From an uncultured Alphaproteobacteria bacterium (GTDB lineage: Bacteria; Pseudomonadota; Alphaproteobacteria; HIMB59), in NCBI GenBank assembly GCA_902527545.1, contig CABZPR010000002.1, forward strand, positions 1 through 64,000: 64,000 nucleotides of DNA. The letters are read 5' to 3'. Position numbers and translations under genes: made by a program. Shown here piece by piece: positions 33,371-42,508 of the stretch (positions are counted from its first letter, which is position 1; the number at the start of each line of letters is the position of its first letter). The notes beneath the pieces are model-generated. The model was not told where the DNA came from, did no database searches, and saw only the letters and a program-made list of their open reading frames with translations.

Positions 33371-33963
33371 AAAATAATATAAAAAACACAGCCTAATAAC
33401 AATAGAGCCATGACTCTATTAAAATAAATTATTTTTCTTTTATCATTAAGATATTTTCTAAATGAGTGTCCAATAGCGGCCCAAACTACAGCACTAGTTG
33501 ATGTTGAAATTATAAAACAAATTAAGATTAAAATAAATTCCTCTAAATATGAGAATTTATTTTGTATAAAAATTGCAGAACTAGACATGGAAACACTTAC
33601 GGCTTTAGGATTTATTAATTGAAAAAAATAAATATCTCTAAATGTAAATCTTCTTTTATTGTTATTGTCTGAGAATTTAGTTGAAATAAAAATTTTATAA
33701 GCCAGATAAGTTAAGAAGATCGTGGCTACTATTTTTATAAAATTCTTAAAATTTGGATAGTTTTCATAAATCTCTCCTATTCCTAATAAGCAAAGAGATA
33801 AAACAGTTAAAAATCCAAAAAAGACACCTAACATAAGTGGAATTGTTGCTTTGAAACCATAATTCACAGCGTTTGTTGAAAGAATTATGTTATTAGGTCC
33901 TGGTGTAATGGCAGCAGTCATTGCAAAAGTGAGTATAGGCGCCATAAAGTAAATGTATTCCAA
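33367..33963 (-). CDS. LysE/RhtB-family exporter
   Basis: 198 residues, six membrane helices. The family's N-terminal signature TAAITPGPNNIILSTNAVNYG is at about 17-37, and the late AVVWAAIGHSFRKYL is also typical. Exports amino acids or related small molecules; substrate unknown. It overlaps the downstream iron-type permease gene by four bases, so the two are co-translated although functionally unrelated by family. Confidence 0.9.
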   Translation of the reverse strand: MEYIYFMAPILTFAMTAAITPGPNNIILSTNAVNYGFKATIPLMLGVFFGFLTVLSLCLLGIGEIYENYPNFKNFIKIVATIFLTYLAYKIFISTKFSDNNNKRRFTFRDIYFFQLINPKAVSVSMSSSAIFIQNKFSYLEEFILILICFIISTSTSAVVWAAIGHSFRKYLNDKRKIIYFNRVMALLLLGCVFYIIL

Positions 33964-34060
33964 AGTATCGAGATATTATTCTTAAATTTAAAGAAATATA
34001 CAATTAGTTATCAATTTGCCTAATTTGTCTTAATAATATAAGTAAATAAGATTATTTTAA

Positions 34061-34146
34061 GGCGTTGTGGCGGAATGGTAGACGCGCCGGATTCAAAATC
34101 CGGTGAGGGTAACCTCGTGAGAGTTCGAGTCTCTCCAGCGCTACCA
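34061..34146 (+). tRNA. tRNA-Leu(CAA)
   Basis: 86 bases with the long variable arm of a class II tRNA. Acceptor GGCGTTG pairs with CAGCGCT (G1.U72 at the end, U.G at position 5), anticodon stem CCGGA/TCCGG holds loop TTCAAAA with anticodon CAA (reads UUG), T stem GAGAG/CTCTC, and ACCA is encoded. The G1.U72 closing pair is unusual for tRNA-Leu. The gene is followed 15 bases later by the flavin reductase start. Confidence 0.94.
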
Positions 34147-34161
34147 AAAACAAATAAAACT

Positions 34162-34632
34162 ATGAAAAATATTAAAAACTTAACGGCCGTTTTCTCATTG
34201 TTTTCAACAGGTATTACGATTGTAACAAATGGAACAAACAGGAAACAATTTTTTGGTTGTACAGTCAACTCTTTCTCAAGCCTTTCTCTTGTCCCCCCAA
34301 AGTTTTTATTTTGTCTTGGAAATGAAAATTTAAATTTAAAAAGTTTTAAATTAAATAGTCCTTTAAATGTAAATTTTTTAGCCAAATCTCAACTTAATTT
34401 ATCTAATAAATTTGCCGGACCATTAGAGAAGAGATGGGTGAGGACAAAATATAAAATTGCAAACAATAACGTTCCTTTCTTCCCAGATTCTTTAGGCCTA
34501 TTAGAAGCAAAAGTTGAAAAAAAAGTCAAATCAGGCGATCATACAATCATCATATGCTTAATAACAAACTGCTTAAGATTAAACACCAAAAAACCACTTA
34601 TTTATTATAAGAGCAAATATCACACCGTTTAA
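34162..34632 (+). CDS. flavin reductase-domain protein (FMN-binding)
   Basis: 156 residues from the ATG at 34162 (the open frame runs back through the tRNA and is not coding there). FMN-binding split-barrel: FSTGITIVTNG, FGCTVNSFSSLSLVPPKFLF (GxTxNSFxSxSLxPP), FAKSQLNLSNKF and the late GDHTIIICLI. Family members reduce FMN with NAD(P)H. It sits eight bases before ribF, the enzyme that makes FMN and FAD, a sensible pairing. Confidence 0.88.
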   Translation: MKNIKNLTAVFSLFSTGITIVTNGTNRKQFFGCTVNSFSSLSLVPPKFLFCLGNENLNLKSFKLNSPLNVNFLAKSQLNLSNKFAGPLEKRWVRTKYKIANNNVPFFPDSLGLLEAKVEKKVKSGDHTIIICLITNCLRLNTKKPLIYYKSKYHTV

Positions 34633-34640
34633 TTCTTTCT

Positions 34641-35576
34641 ATGAAATATATCAATAGTAGTTTTGAAGAAATTAATATCGATGAAAAGCTTTGTTTAACA
34701 ATAGGTAATTTTGATGGTATTCACAAAGGTCATAGAGAGATAATCAAAAACTTAATACAGAAAACTAATATATTAAAATCTAAATCTGCTATTTTATCAT
34801 TCACACCGCATCCGAAAATTTATTTTAAAAAACAAAAAAATTTTATGATTAATTCTCAATTAAAAAAAAAAGAGATTTTAGAGAGGTTAGGTTTAGACTA
34901 TTTAATTGACTTACATTTTAATGAAAAATTTACACAACTTAATCATTTAGAATTCGAAGACAAAATTTTATTGGGTAAACTTAATGCTAAAAGTATTTTA
35001 ATTGGAAGAGATTTTCAATATGGAAATCAAAGAAAAGGAAATATTGAGACCTTAAGAATATTTTGTGAGAAAAATAAAATTCAACTAAACGAAATTGATC
35101 TCGTTGTCGATGAGCAAAATAATAACAAAATATCTTCAAGTAAAATTAGAGAAAATCTTAATTTAGGAAATATTGAATTAGCAAATAAGGATTTGAAAAG
35201 AAAATTTAGTATTTCTGGTAAAGTTATTAAAGGCGATCAAAGAGGACGTTCAATTGGTATTCCCACAGCCAATATTGAGTACCCTCTCAATACAATTATT
35301 ATTCCATATGGTGTCTATGCTGTAGAGACTACGATTGATGGAAATACTTTTTTTGGTATTGTTAATTTTGGTATAAGACCAACTTTTAATAAAGAAAAGC
35401 CAATTGTTGAGGCCTATTTGTTTGATTTTGACAATAATATTTATGATAAGAATATAGAATTATTTTTTTATAAACAAATTCGACAAGAGAAAAAATTTAA
35501 TGGTATAAAAGAATTATTAAATCAAATCAATTTAGATATCGCTGAAGCAAAAAAAATATTAAATTATGGAAATTAA
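34641..35576 (+). CDS. ribF: bifunctional riboflavin kinase/FAD synthetase
   Basis: 311 residues. N-terminal FAD-synthetase nucleotidyltransferase: TIGNFDGIHKGHREI near 22-36 (HxGH motif), then SFTPHP and ISSSKIREN. C-terminal riboflavin kinase: GRSIGIPTANIEYP at about 207 and GIVNFGIRPTFN. Makes FMN from riboflavin and FAD from FMN. The last 11 bases overlap ileS, a conserved neighbour. Confidence 0.96.
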   Translation: MKYINSSFEEINIDEKLCLTIGNFDGIHKGHREIIKNLIQKTNILKSKSAILSFTPHPKIYFKKQKNFMINSQLKKKEILERLGLDYLIDLHFNEKFTQLNHLEFEDKILLGKLNAKSILIGRDFQYGNQRKGNIETLRIFCEKNKIQLNEIDLVVDEQNNNKISSSKIRENLNLGNIELANKDLKRKFSISGKVIKGDQRGRSIGIPTANIEYPLNTIIIPYGVYAVETTIDGNTFFGIVNFGIRPTFNKEKPIVEAYLFDFDNNIYDKNIELFFYKQIRQEKKFNGIKELLNQINLDIAEAKKILNYGN

Positions 35577-38346
35577 AGACTCTATTACTCTTCCAAAGAC
35601 TGGATTTTCTATGAAAGCTGACTTGCCTAAAAAAGAGCCAGGAATTCTTGATGAATGGCTTAAAAATGACATATATAAAAAATTAAGAGAACAATCCAAT
35701 TCCAAAGAAAAATTTATTCTTCACGACGGACCTCCTTATGCAAATGGTCATCTTCATATGGGTCATGCCCTTAATAAAATTTTAAAAGATATAATTGTAA
35801 AATATCAACAACTTCTTAATAAAAACTCTATCTATGTTCCAGGATGGGATTGTCACGGACTACCTATTGAGTGGAAAATAGAGGAGGAATACAGAGCTAA
35901 AAAGAAAAATAAAGACGATGTGCCTGTGATTGAATTCAGAAAACAGTGTAGAGATTTTGCTAATAAGTGGATATCTATTCAAAAAAAAGAATTCCAAAGA
36001 TTGGGAGTAATTGGCGATTGGGATAACCCATACACAACTATGCATTTTCATGCTGAGGCACAAATAGTAAGAGAATTAGGAAAGTTTCTAAAAAATGGTG
36101 GTATTTATAAAGGACACAGACCAGTTTTATGGTCAGTTATAGAAAAAACAGCACTTGCAGATGCAGAGGTTGAATATCATGATCATAAATCAACAACAAT
36201 ATATGCTTGTTTTCCAATTTCAAAAACTGATAACGATAAATTAAAAGAGCACTCTATTATTATTTGGACAACTACTCCTTGGACAATACCAGGTAATAGA
36301 GCTCTGGCAGTTCATAACGATATTGAATACAAATCTTTAAATTTAAAAATAAATGATGGAAACAAAAAAGTTATTATAGCTAGCGATTTGGTTGAGTCAT
36401 TTATTAAAGAAAATAAAATTGAAAAATACAAAGTTAATTTTTCTATTAAAGGTCATGAATTGACAAATACTTTTTGTAAACACACTTTATACGACTCTGG
36501 ATATGATTTTGAAGTTCCTATTCTTCATGGTGATTTTGTAACTACTGAACAAGGTACGGGCATAGTTCATATTTGTCCAGTACATGGTATCGATGATTTT
36601 ATTTTGGGTAAACAACATGATTTAGAATTACCCATGACAATAAATGAAAGTGGAATATATTATGATCATATTCCTGTATTTAATGGCCAACACATTTTTA
36701 AAGTTGATCAAAATGTTTGTGATGAAATAAATAAAAACAATAATCTTATATCACAAGGTATTTTAGTTCATAGTTATCCTCATTCTTGGAGATCTAAAGC
36801 TCCCTTGGTATATAAAAATACATCACAATGGTTTATCTCAATGGACACAAACGATTTAAGAACAAAAGCACTTAAAGCTATTGATGAAACTAATTTTTTC
36901 CCAAAACAAGGGCAAAAAAGATTAAGAAGTATGATACAGGACCGTCCGGATTGGTGCGTGTCGAGACAAAGAGTTTGGGGGGTGCCTTTACCAATATTTG
37001 TCAATAAAAAAACAGGCGAACCTCTACGCGATCAAAAAATTATTGAAAAAATTGCAAAGATTTATGAATTAGAGGGAGGCGATGCCTGGTTTAATTCCGA
37101 ACCCTCAAGATTTTTATCACCTGAATATGACCCAAATGATTTTGAACAAGTAAAAGATGTCGTTGAAGTTTGGTTTGATAGTGGTTCAACTCATTCTTAT
37201 GTATTAGAGGCTAGAGAAGATCTTCACTGGCCAGCATCGATGTATTTAGAGGGCTCAGACCAACATAGAGGTTGGTTTCACTCCTCATTACTTGAGTCGT
37301 GCGGAACAAGAGACAAGGCACCTTTTGAAAGTATTTTATCACACGGCTTTGTTGTGGATGGTAAAGGTAGAAAAATGTCTAAGTCAGTCGGAAACGTTAT
37401 TTCCCCAGATGAAATAATCAATAAATACGGCGCAGATATATTGCGTATTTGGGTTGTTGCATCAGATTATTCTGAGGATTTAAAAATTGATAATCAGATT
37501 ATCAATTACCAAATAGACTCATACAGAAAAATAAGAAACACACTAAGATTCCTTTTAGGAAATCTTAATAACTTTAATAAACAAAATTTAGTTGACCCAG
37601 AAGAAATGCCTGAATTAGAAAGGTATCTCTTAACCCGAATTTCAAGCCTTAATGAAAAACTTAAAGAATTAGTTTCAAAACATGATTACCATGCGATTTA
37701 TACTGCTTTACTAAATTTTTGCACTCTTGAGTTATCAGCATTTTATTTTGATATTAGAAAGGACTCCTTATATTGTGATGATATAAAAAGTATAAAAAGA
37801 AGATCAACTTCAACATGTTTACATATAATATTTGAGTTTTTAACAAAATGGCTTTCACCCATAGTTTCATTTACATGTGAAGAAGCATGGATGTCTAGGA
37901 GCTATAGTAACGAAGAAAGTATTTTATTACAAAATGTTAAAGATGATGAATTTACTTATAAGGATATTTCGCTTGAAAAAGTTTTTGAAGAACTAAAAAG
38001 AGTAAGAAAAACTGTTACCTCCGCCTTAGAGTTAAAAAGAAATGAAAAATTAATTGGCTCAAGCCTTCAAGCTAAAGTGATTTTATTTTTATCTAAAGAT
38101 ACACAAAAAATAATTGCAGATTTAAATTTGGCTGAGATGTGCATTGTCAGCAATGTTGAAACATACGATATTTCAAATAGGTCAAAGGAGTCAATCAGTA
38201 TTGAAGATGAGGAAATATATATAGAGATAAAATTAGCTGATGGAAAAAAATGCGAGCGATGCTGGGCTGTATTGCAAGAAGTATCATCTAATAAAAATAA
38301 TTTATGCAATCGATGTGATGATGTTTGGAAAACTTTTCAAAAATAA
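35566..38346 (+). CDS. ileS: isoleucyl-tRNA synthetase
   Basis: 926 residues, class Ia synthetase. HIGH motif in PPYANGHLHMGHAL near residue 60, KMSKS at 603-607 (GRKMSKSVGN), editing domain TTPWTIPGNRALA, and a C-terminal zinc finger CERCWAVLQ...CNRC. Charges tRNA-Ile and edits valine. Full length for the type with the C-terminal Zn domain. The ATG overlaps ribF by 11 bases, and the C-terminal coding end contains the lspA start. Confidence 0.97.
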   Translation: MEIKDSITLPKTGFSMKADLPKKEPGILDEWLKNDIYKKLREQSNSKEKFILHDGPPYANGHLHMGHALNKILKDIIVKYQQLLNKNSIYVPGWDCHGLPIEWKIEEEYRAKKKNKDDVPVIEFRKQCRDFANKWISIQKKEFQRLGVIGDWDNPYTTMHFHAEAQIVRELGKFLKNGGIYKGHRPVLWSVIEKTALADAEVEYHDHKSTTIYACFPISKTDNDKLKEHSIIIWTTTPWTIPGNRALAVHNDIEYKSLNLKINDGNKKVIIASDLVESFIKENKIEKYKVNFSIKGHELTNTFCKHTLYDSGYDFEVPILHGDFVTTEQGTGIVHICPVHGIDDFILGKQHDLELPMTINESGIYYDHIPVFNGQHIFKVDQNVCDEINKNNNLISQGILVHSYPHSWRSKAPLVYKNTSQWFISMDTNDLRTKALKAIDETNFFPKQGQKRLRSMIQDRPDWCVSRQRVWGVPLPIFVNKKTGEPLRDQKIIEKIAKIYELEGGDAWFNSEPSRFLSPEYDPNDFEQVKDVVEVWFDSGSTHSYVLEAREDLHWPASMYLEGSDQHRGWFHSSLLESCGTRDKAPFESILSHGFVVDGKGRKMSKSVGNVISPDEIINKYGADILRIWVVASDYSEDLKIDNQIINYQIDSYRKIRNTLRFLLGNLNNFNKQNLVDPEEMPELERYLLTRISSLNEKLKELVSKHDYHAIYTALLNFCTLELSAFYFDIRKDSLYCDDIKSIKRRSTSTCLHIIFEFLTKWLSPIVSFTCEEAWMSRSYSNEESILLQNVKDDEFTYKDISLEKVFEELKRVRKTVTSALELKRNEKLIGSSLQAKVILFLSKDTQKIIADLNLAEMCIVSNVETYDISNRSKESISIEDEEIYIEIKLADGKKCERCWAVLQEVSSNKNNLCNRCDDVWKTFQK

Positions 38347-38806
38347 GTTTAACTTAAATTTATTTTTTTTATTTTTATTCCTTGTTACTTTGGACCAAAT
38401 CACTAAGGCTTATGTTATCAATTTCTTTGATCTTTATGAGTCAGTGTCTTTATTTCCAATTATAAATTTAACATTTGTTGTAAATTACGGTTTTGCATTT
38501 GGACTGTTGAATGATCCATCTATTAATCAAATAGTAGTTTCAATAGTAATATTGCTAATTATTTCATATTTTTTATATTTACTTATAAAAACACAAGATA
38601 AGGTTTTTCAATTTACTTTGACTTTGATTTTGTCTGGTGCATTGGGCAATTTTATAGACCGAATATTTAGGGGTTTTGTTATTGACTTTATTGACATATA
38701 CATAGGAAAATATCACTGGCCAGCATTTAATATTGCTGATAGCTGTATTACTGTTGGCTTTGTTATTTTGATGATGAATATCTTGTTTTTGAATAAAAAA
38801 TTATGA
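38318..38806 (+). CDS. lspA: lipoprotein signal peptidase (signal peptidase II)
   Basis: 162 residues, four membrane helices. Catalytic aspartates sit in GNFIDRIFRGFVIDFIDIY and the FNIADSCI segment is typical; VVNYGFAFGLLND near residue 50 is the conserved NxG-x-AFG region. Cleaves the signal peptides of prolipoproteins such as the two lipoproteins in this window. Start at the ATG pair 38318/38321, inside the ileS end (overlap about 29 bases); the longer open frame upstream is the ileS coding region. Confidence 0.94.
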   Translation: MMFGKLFKNKFNLNLFFLFLFLVTLDQITKAYVINFFDLYESVSLFPIINLTFVVNYGFAFGLLNDPSINQIVVSIVILLIISYFLYLLIKTQDKVFQFTLTLILSGALGNFIDRIFRGFVIDFIDIYIGKYHWPAFNIADSCITVGFVILMMNILFLNKKL

Positions 38807-39135
38807 AAAGTATATTTTTAATCTTCTTTGTCCTTTTGGTATCTTGCCAAAGAGAAATAAGAAACGAAGTTGGTGTCGGATATAATAAAGAGCTTATTAT
38901 ACCTCCAACAAATGATTTACCCCTGCCAAATAGTGCAGATGTAAATACAACGAATTCTGAAATCTCAAATAATCCAGTGATAGAGTCAATACTTAACCAG
39001 ACAAATGCCAATGAAGCAAATCCAAATATTATTGAACAAATTGATAATGGAGACGAGATTATAATAGAGGAAAACGATATTGAAGAGGAAGAGGGAAATT
39101 TTTTCCAGAGGCTTTTTAAGGGTATAAAAAAGTAG
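38803..39135 (+). CDS. lipoprotein, DUF3035-like
   Basis: 110 residues. Signal with lipobox LVSC (Cys15), then a short conserved-looking segment VGYNKELIIPPTNDLPLP that matches DUF3035 proteins found after lspA in alphaproteobacteria, followed by an Asn/Glu-rich low-complexity stretch and an amphipathic end (NFFQRLFKGIKK). The first four bases overlap the lspA stop. Function unknown. Confidence 0.78.
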   Translation: MKSIFLIFFVLLVSCQREIRNEVGVGYNKELIIPPTNDLPLPNSADVNTTNSEISNNPVIESILNQTNANEANPNIIEQIDNGDEIIIEENDIEEEEGNFFQRLFKGIKK

Positions 39136-39169
39136 TCACAAGAATTTTTATTATTGAGTTAATTATTTC

Positions 39170-40327
39170 ATGAAAATAAAAAATAATTCTAAAAACTTAA
39201 GTTTTATTAAACAAAGAAATATCAACTATTCAATTAAAGAATTCTTTTCATTAGACATGTTTAATCCAATATTACAAAAAAATTATTTTAATAGTTATGA
39301 TCTAAGTATATTCAAAAATAAAAAATTTAGAACTCACGTATTTGGAATGGGAGGATCTTCATTAAGCACTAAATTACTATGCCAGTTTTTAGATCCCTAT
39401 AGCCTTGATAAAAATATTTTTATTTATGATAACCCCTCATTGATTAAGATCGAAAATACACTATTAAATTTAAATATTAATAAAAATGATAAATTTATAT
39501 TCATTTCGAAATCAGGTAATACTATTGAGACTAAATATTTTCTAAATTTAGTTATAAAAATTTTCAAACAAAAAAAAATTTCAACGCTTATAAAAAAATT
39601 TATTTTTATTACAGAAAATAAAAATAATTACATGAGAAAATTTGCCCTAAAAAATAATATTCTATGCTTTGATCATGACCCAAATATAGGCGGAAGATTT
39701 AGTATATTTTCAATAACATCAATTCTCCCACTTTTATCGATAGGATATTCATTACCTTCAATCATAAAATCATTCAATAAAGCAAAAAAAATGTTTGAAA
39801 AAAATCATAGTAAACTATCAAAGTATATTAACTACTCTATTGCCTATGAAAAAAAATTTAACTTAAACATCCTTGTAGGACTTAGTTATCACGATAAGGT
39901 AAATGCTATTAATGAGTGGTATAGACAAATTTTTGCAGAAAGTTTAGGTAAAAATAAAAGGGCAATAAATTATATATCCTCTTATGGTTCTATTGATCAG
40001 CATAGTCAATTTCAACTCTATATTGATGGCCCACATGATAAACATTTTTATTTTTTTAAAATTGAAAATAGAAATAAAACAATTGATTCCAATGCCAGTT
40101 TAATAAAAGGTTACAATTTAATGAGTACATTAGAGGAGGGTGCTATAAAAACCCTAATACAAAAAAACTTTTTAGTTACACAGTTTTCAATTAAAGATGA
40201 TTTTACAAATTATTGTTATCTAATCTTCCTCTTAATTTTTGACATATATTTAAGGTCTAAATTTGAAAAAATTAATTTTCTTGATCAACCAGCTGTTGAA
40301 ATTTTAAAGAAAAATACGAAAGCATAA
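39170..40327 (+). CDS. pgi: compact glucose-6-phosphate isomerase
   Basis: 385 residues against about 550 in E. coli. Isomerases motifs are kept: FGMGGSSLSTKLL near 62, ISKSGNTIETKYF near 117, GGRFSIFSITSI near 173, NEWYRQIFAESLGKNKRA, the catalytic His in SIDQHSQFQLY, and EEGAIKTLIQKN near 324 with the late Lys. Interconverts glucose-6-P and fructose-6-P. Shortened ends are seen in the compact PGI group; nothing suggests a pseudogene. Confidence 0.9.
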   Translation: MKIKNNSKNLSFIKQRNINYSIKEFFSLDMFNPILQKNYFNSYDLSIFKNKKFRTHVFGMGGSSLSTKLLCQFLDPYSLDKNIFIYDNPSLIKIENTLLNLNINKNDKFIFISKSGNTIETKYFLNLVIKIFKQKKISTLIKKFIFITENKNNYMRKFALKNNILCFDHDPNIGGRFSIFSITSILPLLSIGYSLPSIIKSFNKAKKMFEKNHSKLSKYINYSIAYEKKFNLNILVGLSYHDKVNAINEWYRQIFAESLGKNKRAINYISSYGSIDQHSQFQLYIDGPHDKHFYFFKIENRNKTIDSNASLIKGYNLMSTLEEGAIKTLIQKNFLVTQFSIKDDFTNYCYLIFLLIFDIYLRSKFEKINFLDQPAVEILKKNTKA

Positions 40328-40328
40328 A

Positions 40329-40622
40329 TTGATAAATAATTTGATTAATTTTTTTGGTGCAAATTCTAAGTTACATTTACTAAAAATTTTTATAATTTTT
40401 GGATTAGCAGGTTCTCTTTCTGTTATTTTATCTGAACCATTACTTCAACTTGTATCAATAGAAAACTACATTTCAAATAAATTTCTCTATTGGTTAATTA
40501 GATTAATATTAATTTTTCCTTTATATCAATTTGTACTAATTGGTGTCGCTTTGGCATTAGGAGAATTTAGATATTTTAAAAAATTTTTTATTAAATTTAT
40601 TAATTATTTTAAAATTAATTAA
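40329..40622 (+). CDS. small membrane protein (DUF6787-like)
   Basis: 97 residues with two membrane helices around residues 17-40 and 52-78, and a conserved-looking FGLAGSLSVILSEPLL, LIGVALALGEFRYFKKFF. The GEFRFFKK-type ending after the last helix resembles the small DUF6787 family. The only near start is a TTG one base after pgi. It overlaps the convergent rsmD by four bases. Confidence 0.65.
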   Translation: MINNLINFFGANSKLHLLKIFIIFGLAGSLSVILSEPLLQLVSIENYISNKFLYWLIRLILIFPLYQFVLIGVALALGEFRYFKKFFIKFINYFKIN

Positions 40623-41146
40623 GTTCTAAAAAAAAATAAATTTTTATTTTTGTATTGCTTTTTTAATATGAGATTATCTAAATTAATTAAATTTGAACTT
40701 TCTAATATGACTAAGATATTTGATTGAATATTTATCAATATTTTTTTTTGAATTAATTCAAAACCATGATCATAAGGAGGATCAATATAAATTATGTGAC
40801 ACTTATTTAAAATATCTATTTTTTGTTTATAAGGATCAAAATTAGTAATTTCATAATTTATTTCATTAATTTCTTTTAGAAACTTTTCAATTTTATTAGT
40901 ATGATTTTTTTCGATATCGTTAAATATTACTTTTTTAACACCCCTAGATAATGCTTCTATACCAATTGAACCTGTTCCTGCAAACAAATCACATAAAATA
41001 ACCTCATTAAGGTCTATATTCAGATCATTATTATGTAATAATAAATTAAATATATCCTCTCTAATTCTTGTTAAGGTTGGTCTGTAATCACTTTTAGACT
41101 CAATTAGTATCTTTCTCCCTTTATATTTACCGCTGATAACTCTCAT
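40619..41146 (-). CDS. rsmD: 16S rRNA (guanine(966)-N2)-methyltransferase
   Basis: 175 residues. Starts MRVISGKYKGRKI, the family's N-terminus; SAM motif CDLFAGTGSIGIEALSRG, catalytic IYIDPPYDHGFE. Methylates G966 of 16S rRNA. The start at 41146 is fixed by GGAGG three bases upstream; a longer frame adding nine residues is less likely. It overlaps the pseudouridine synthase by 20 bases. Confidence 0.93.
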   Translation of the reverse strand: MRVISGKYKGRKILIESKSDYRPTLTRIREDIFNLLLHNNDLNIDLNEVILCDLFAGTGSIGIEALSRGVKKVIFNDIEKNHTNKIEKFLKEINEINYEITNFDPYKQKIDILNKCHIIYIDPPYDHGFELIQKKILINIQSNILVILESSNLINLDNLILKKQYKNKNLFFFRT

Positions 41147-41819
41147 TAACCTCCAATTCTTTGTATTCACCATAGGTTATAGACTTTAATAGGAAACGTC
41201 CGTAAGAGATCCTCTTAAGTTTTTCTACCTTTAAATTGAATAATGCACAAATATTTCTGATTTCTCTATTTTTTCCCTCAGTAAGATTAAATCTCAGCAC
41301 ATGTTTGTTTGTATTAGAGTGAACTAATTTTACATTAGGTTTTTTATAAATTTCTTTTCCGTAAATTTTTTTATTCATTGATTTAAGCTTATTTTGATCA
41401 AAGGTACCCATTACACTAACAAGATAAGATCTTTTAATATTTGATTTAGGAAGTTCCATATATCTTTTAAAAGAGGTCTCTTTTGTAAATAGTAATAAAC
41501 CCTCAGAATTGTAATCTAATCTACCAATATAGTGATACTGGTGATATTTCTTAGGAAGAAAGTCATAAACAATTTTTCTATCTTTTTCATCTTTTTTGGA
41601 AGTGATACAACCTCGCGGTTTATGAAATAGTATTATATTTATTTTATTTGATTTAAGTTTTTCAATTTCAAAAATATCTTTATCAGTTACTGATATAAAC
41701 GGTCTTGTTTCAATATTACCATTTAAAGTAACTTTTTTATTTTTTATTAAATTTTCTGCTTGGTTTCTCGAAATTTTAAATTGAGTCGATAATTTTTTAC
41801 TAAACGTTATTTTTTGCAT
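41127..41819 (-). CDS. rluB: RluB/RsuA-type pseudouridine synthase
   Basis: 230 residues. N-terminal S4 domain (STQFKISRNQAENLIKNKKV), catalytic Asp in GRLDYNSEGLLLFTKE near residue 101, and late GKNREIRNICALF. Converts a uridine of 23S rRNA (RluB) or 16S rRNA (RsuA-like) to pseudouridine; the exact target is not decided. The enzyme overlaps rsmD by 20 bases and the upstream amidotransferase gene by 20. Confidence 0.9.
   Translation of the reverse strand: MQKITFSKKLSTQFKISRNQAENLIKNKKVTLNGNIETRPFISVTDKDIFEIEKLKSNKINIILFHKPRGCITSKKDEKDRKIVYDFLPKKYHQYHYIGRLDYNSEGLLLFTKETSFKRYMELPKSNIKRSYLVSVMGTFDQNKLKSMNKKIYGKEIYKKPNVKLVHSNTNKHVLRFNLTEGKNREIRNICALFNLKVEKLKRISYGRFLLKSITYGEYKELEVNESYQR
41150..41154 (-). 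promoter_or_regulatory. ribosome binding site fixing the rsmD start
   Basis: GGAGG on the minus strand, three bases before the ATG at 41146. It lies inside the 3' end of the upstream pseudouridine synthase gene. Confidence 0.85.
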
Positions 41820-42507
41820 GATCTGTAAACAGCTTTATTATACTTTTATCAAAATCTGTTATTAAAAATTCAGGATGCCATTGAACGCCCATACATAATG
41901 GATGTTGATTATGATGAAATGCCTCAATTAGATTATCAGGCGCATATGCATCTACTATTAAATTTTGACCAATTTTTTTAATACCCTGATGATGAGCACT
42001 ATTAACAAAAATTTTTTGACTATTTTTAAATATCTTTAGATTAGATGTATCACTTAAAACTATCTCATGACTAGTCTCATCTCTTGGATTGGGTTGTTCG
42101 TGTTCAATAAATGACTCAATATCTTGGATTAAACTACCACCAAAAAATACATTTAGCAGTTGGCAACCTCCACATATTCCCAAAATAGGTCTATTAAGGG
42201 GAAAATATTTTTCTAATATTTTAAATTCAAATTTAGTCCTATCTTCTATTGTTTGAATTTTATCTGACTGTATATTTTCACCGTAATTTTTTGGATCAAT
42301 ATCAAAGTCCCCTCCTGAGATGAGTAAGCCATCTAAAAAATCAATATTTTCTATGGTTTCTGTTATAGGTAGTACTATTGGTGTACATCCAAACTTATAC
42401 AAACAGTCTGAATAATGGCGTCTTAGAGCAAACCAAGGATATTTAGAATATGTGTTTTCTTTTTCCTTATAATCAGTTGTAATACCTATGACTGGGGATC
42501 TATTCAT
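41800..42507 (-). CDS. gamma-glutamyl-gamma-aminobutyrate hydrolase-like class I amidotransferase
   Basis: 235 residues. Class I glutamine amidotransferase fold of the PuuD/peptidase C26 type: nucleophile Cys in GICGGCQLLNVFFGG near residue 112 (second Cys), SAHHQGIKKI, and catalytic His in GVQWHPEFL near 215. Hydrolyses gamma-glutamyl amides. Start is the ATG at 42507; the open frame extends to a TTG at 42516, but that runs over the neighbour's start. It is back-to-back with tadA, one base between start codons. Confidence 0.88.
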   Translation of the reverse strand: MNRSPVIGITTDYKEKENTYSKYPWFALRRHYSDCLYKFGCTPIVLPITETIENIDFLDGLLISGGDFDIDPKNYGENIQSDKIQTIEDRTKFEFKILEKYFPLNRPILGICGGCQLLNVFFGGSLIQDIESFIEHEQPNPRDETSHEIVLSDTSNLKIFKNSQKIFVNSAHHQGIKKIGQNLIVDAYAPDNLIEAFHHNQHPLCMGVQWHPEFLITDFDKSIIKLFTDHAKNNV

Positions 42508-42508
42508 A

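Noticed and set aside
34020-34385. Minus-strand 121-codon ORF crossing tRNA-Leu
   Set aside because: It runs across the tRNA and antisense to flavin reductase, so it is a shadow frame.
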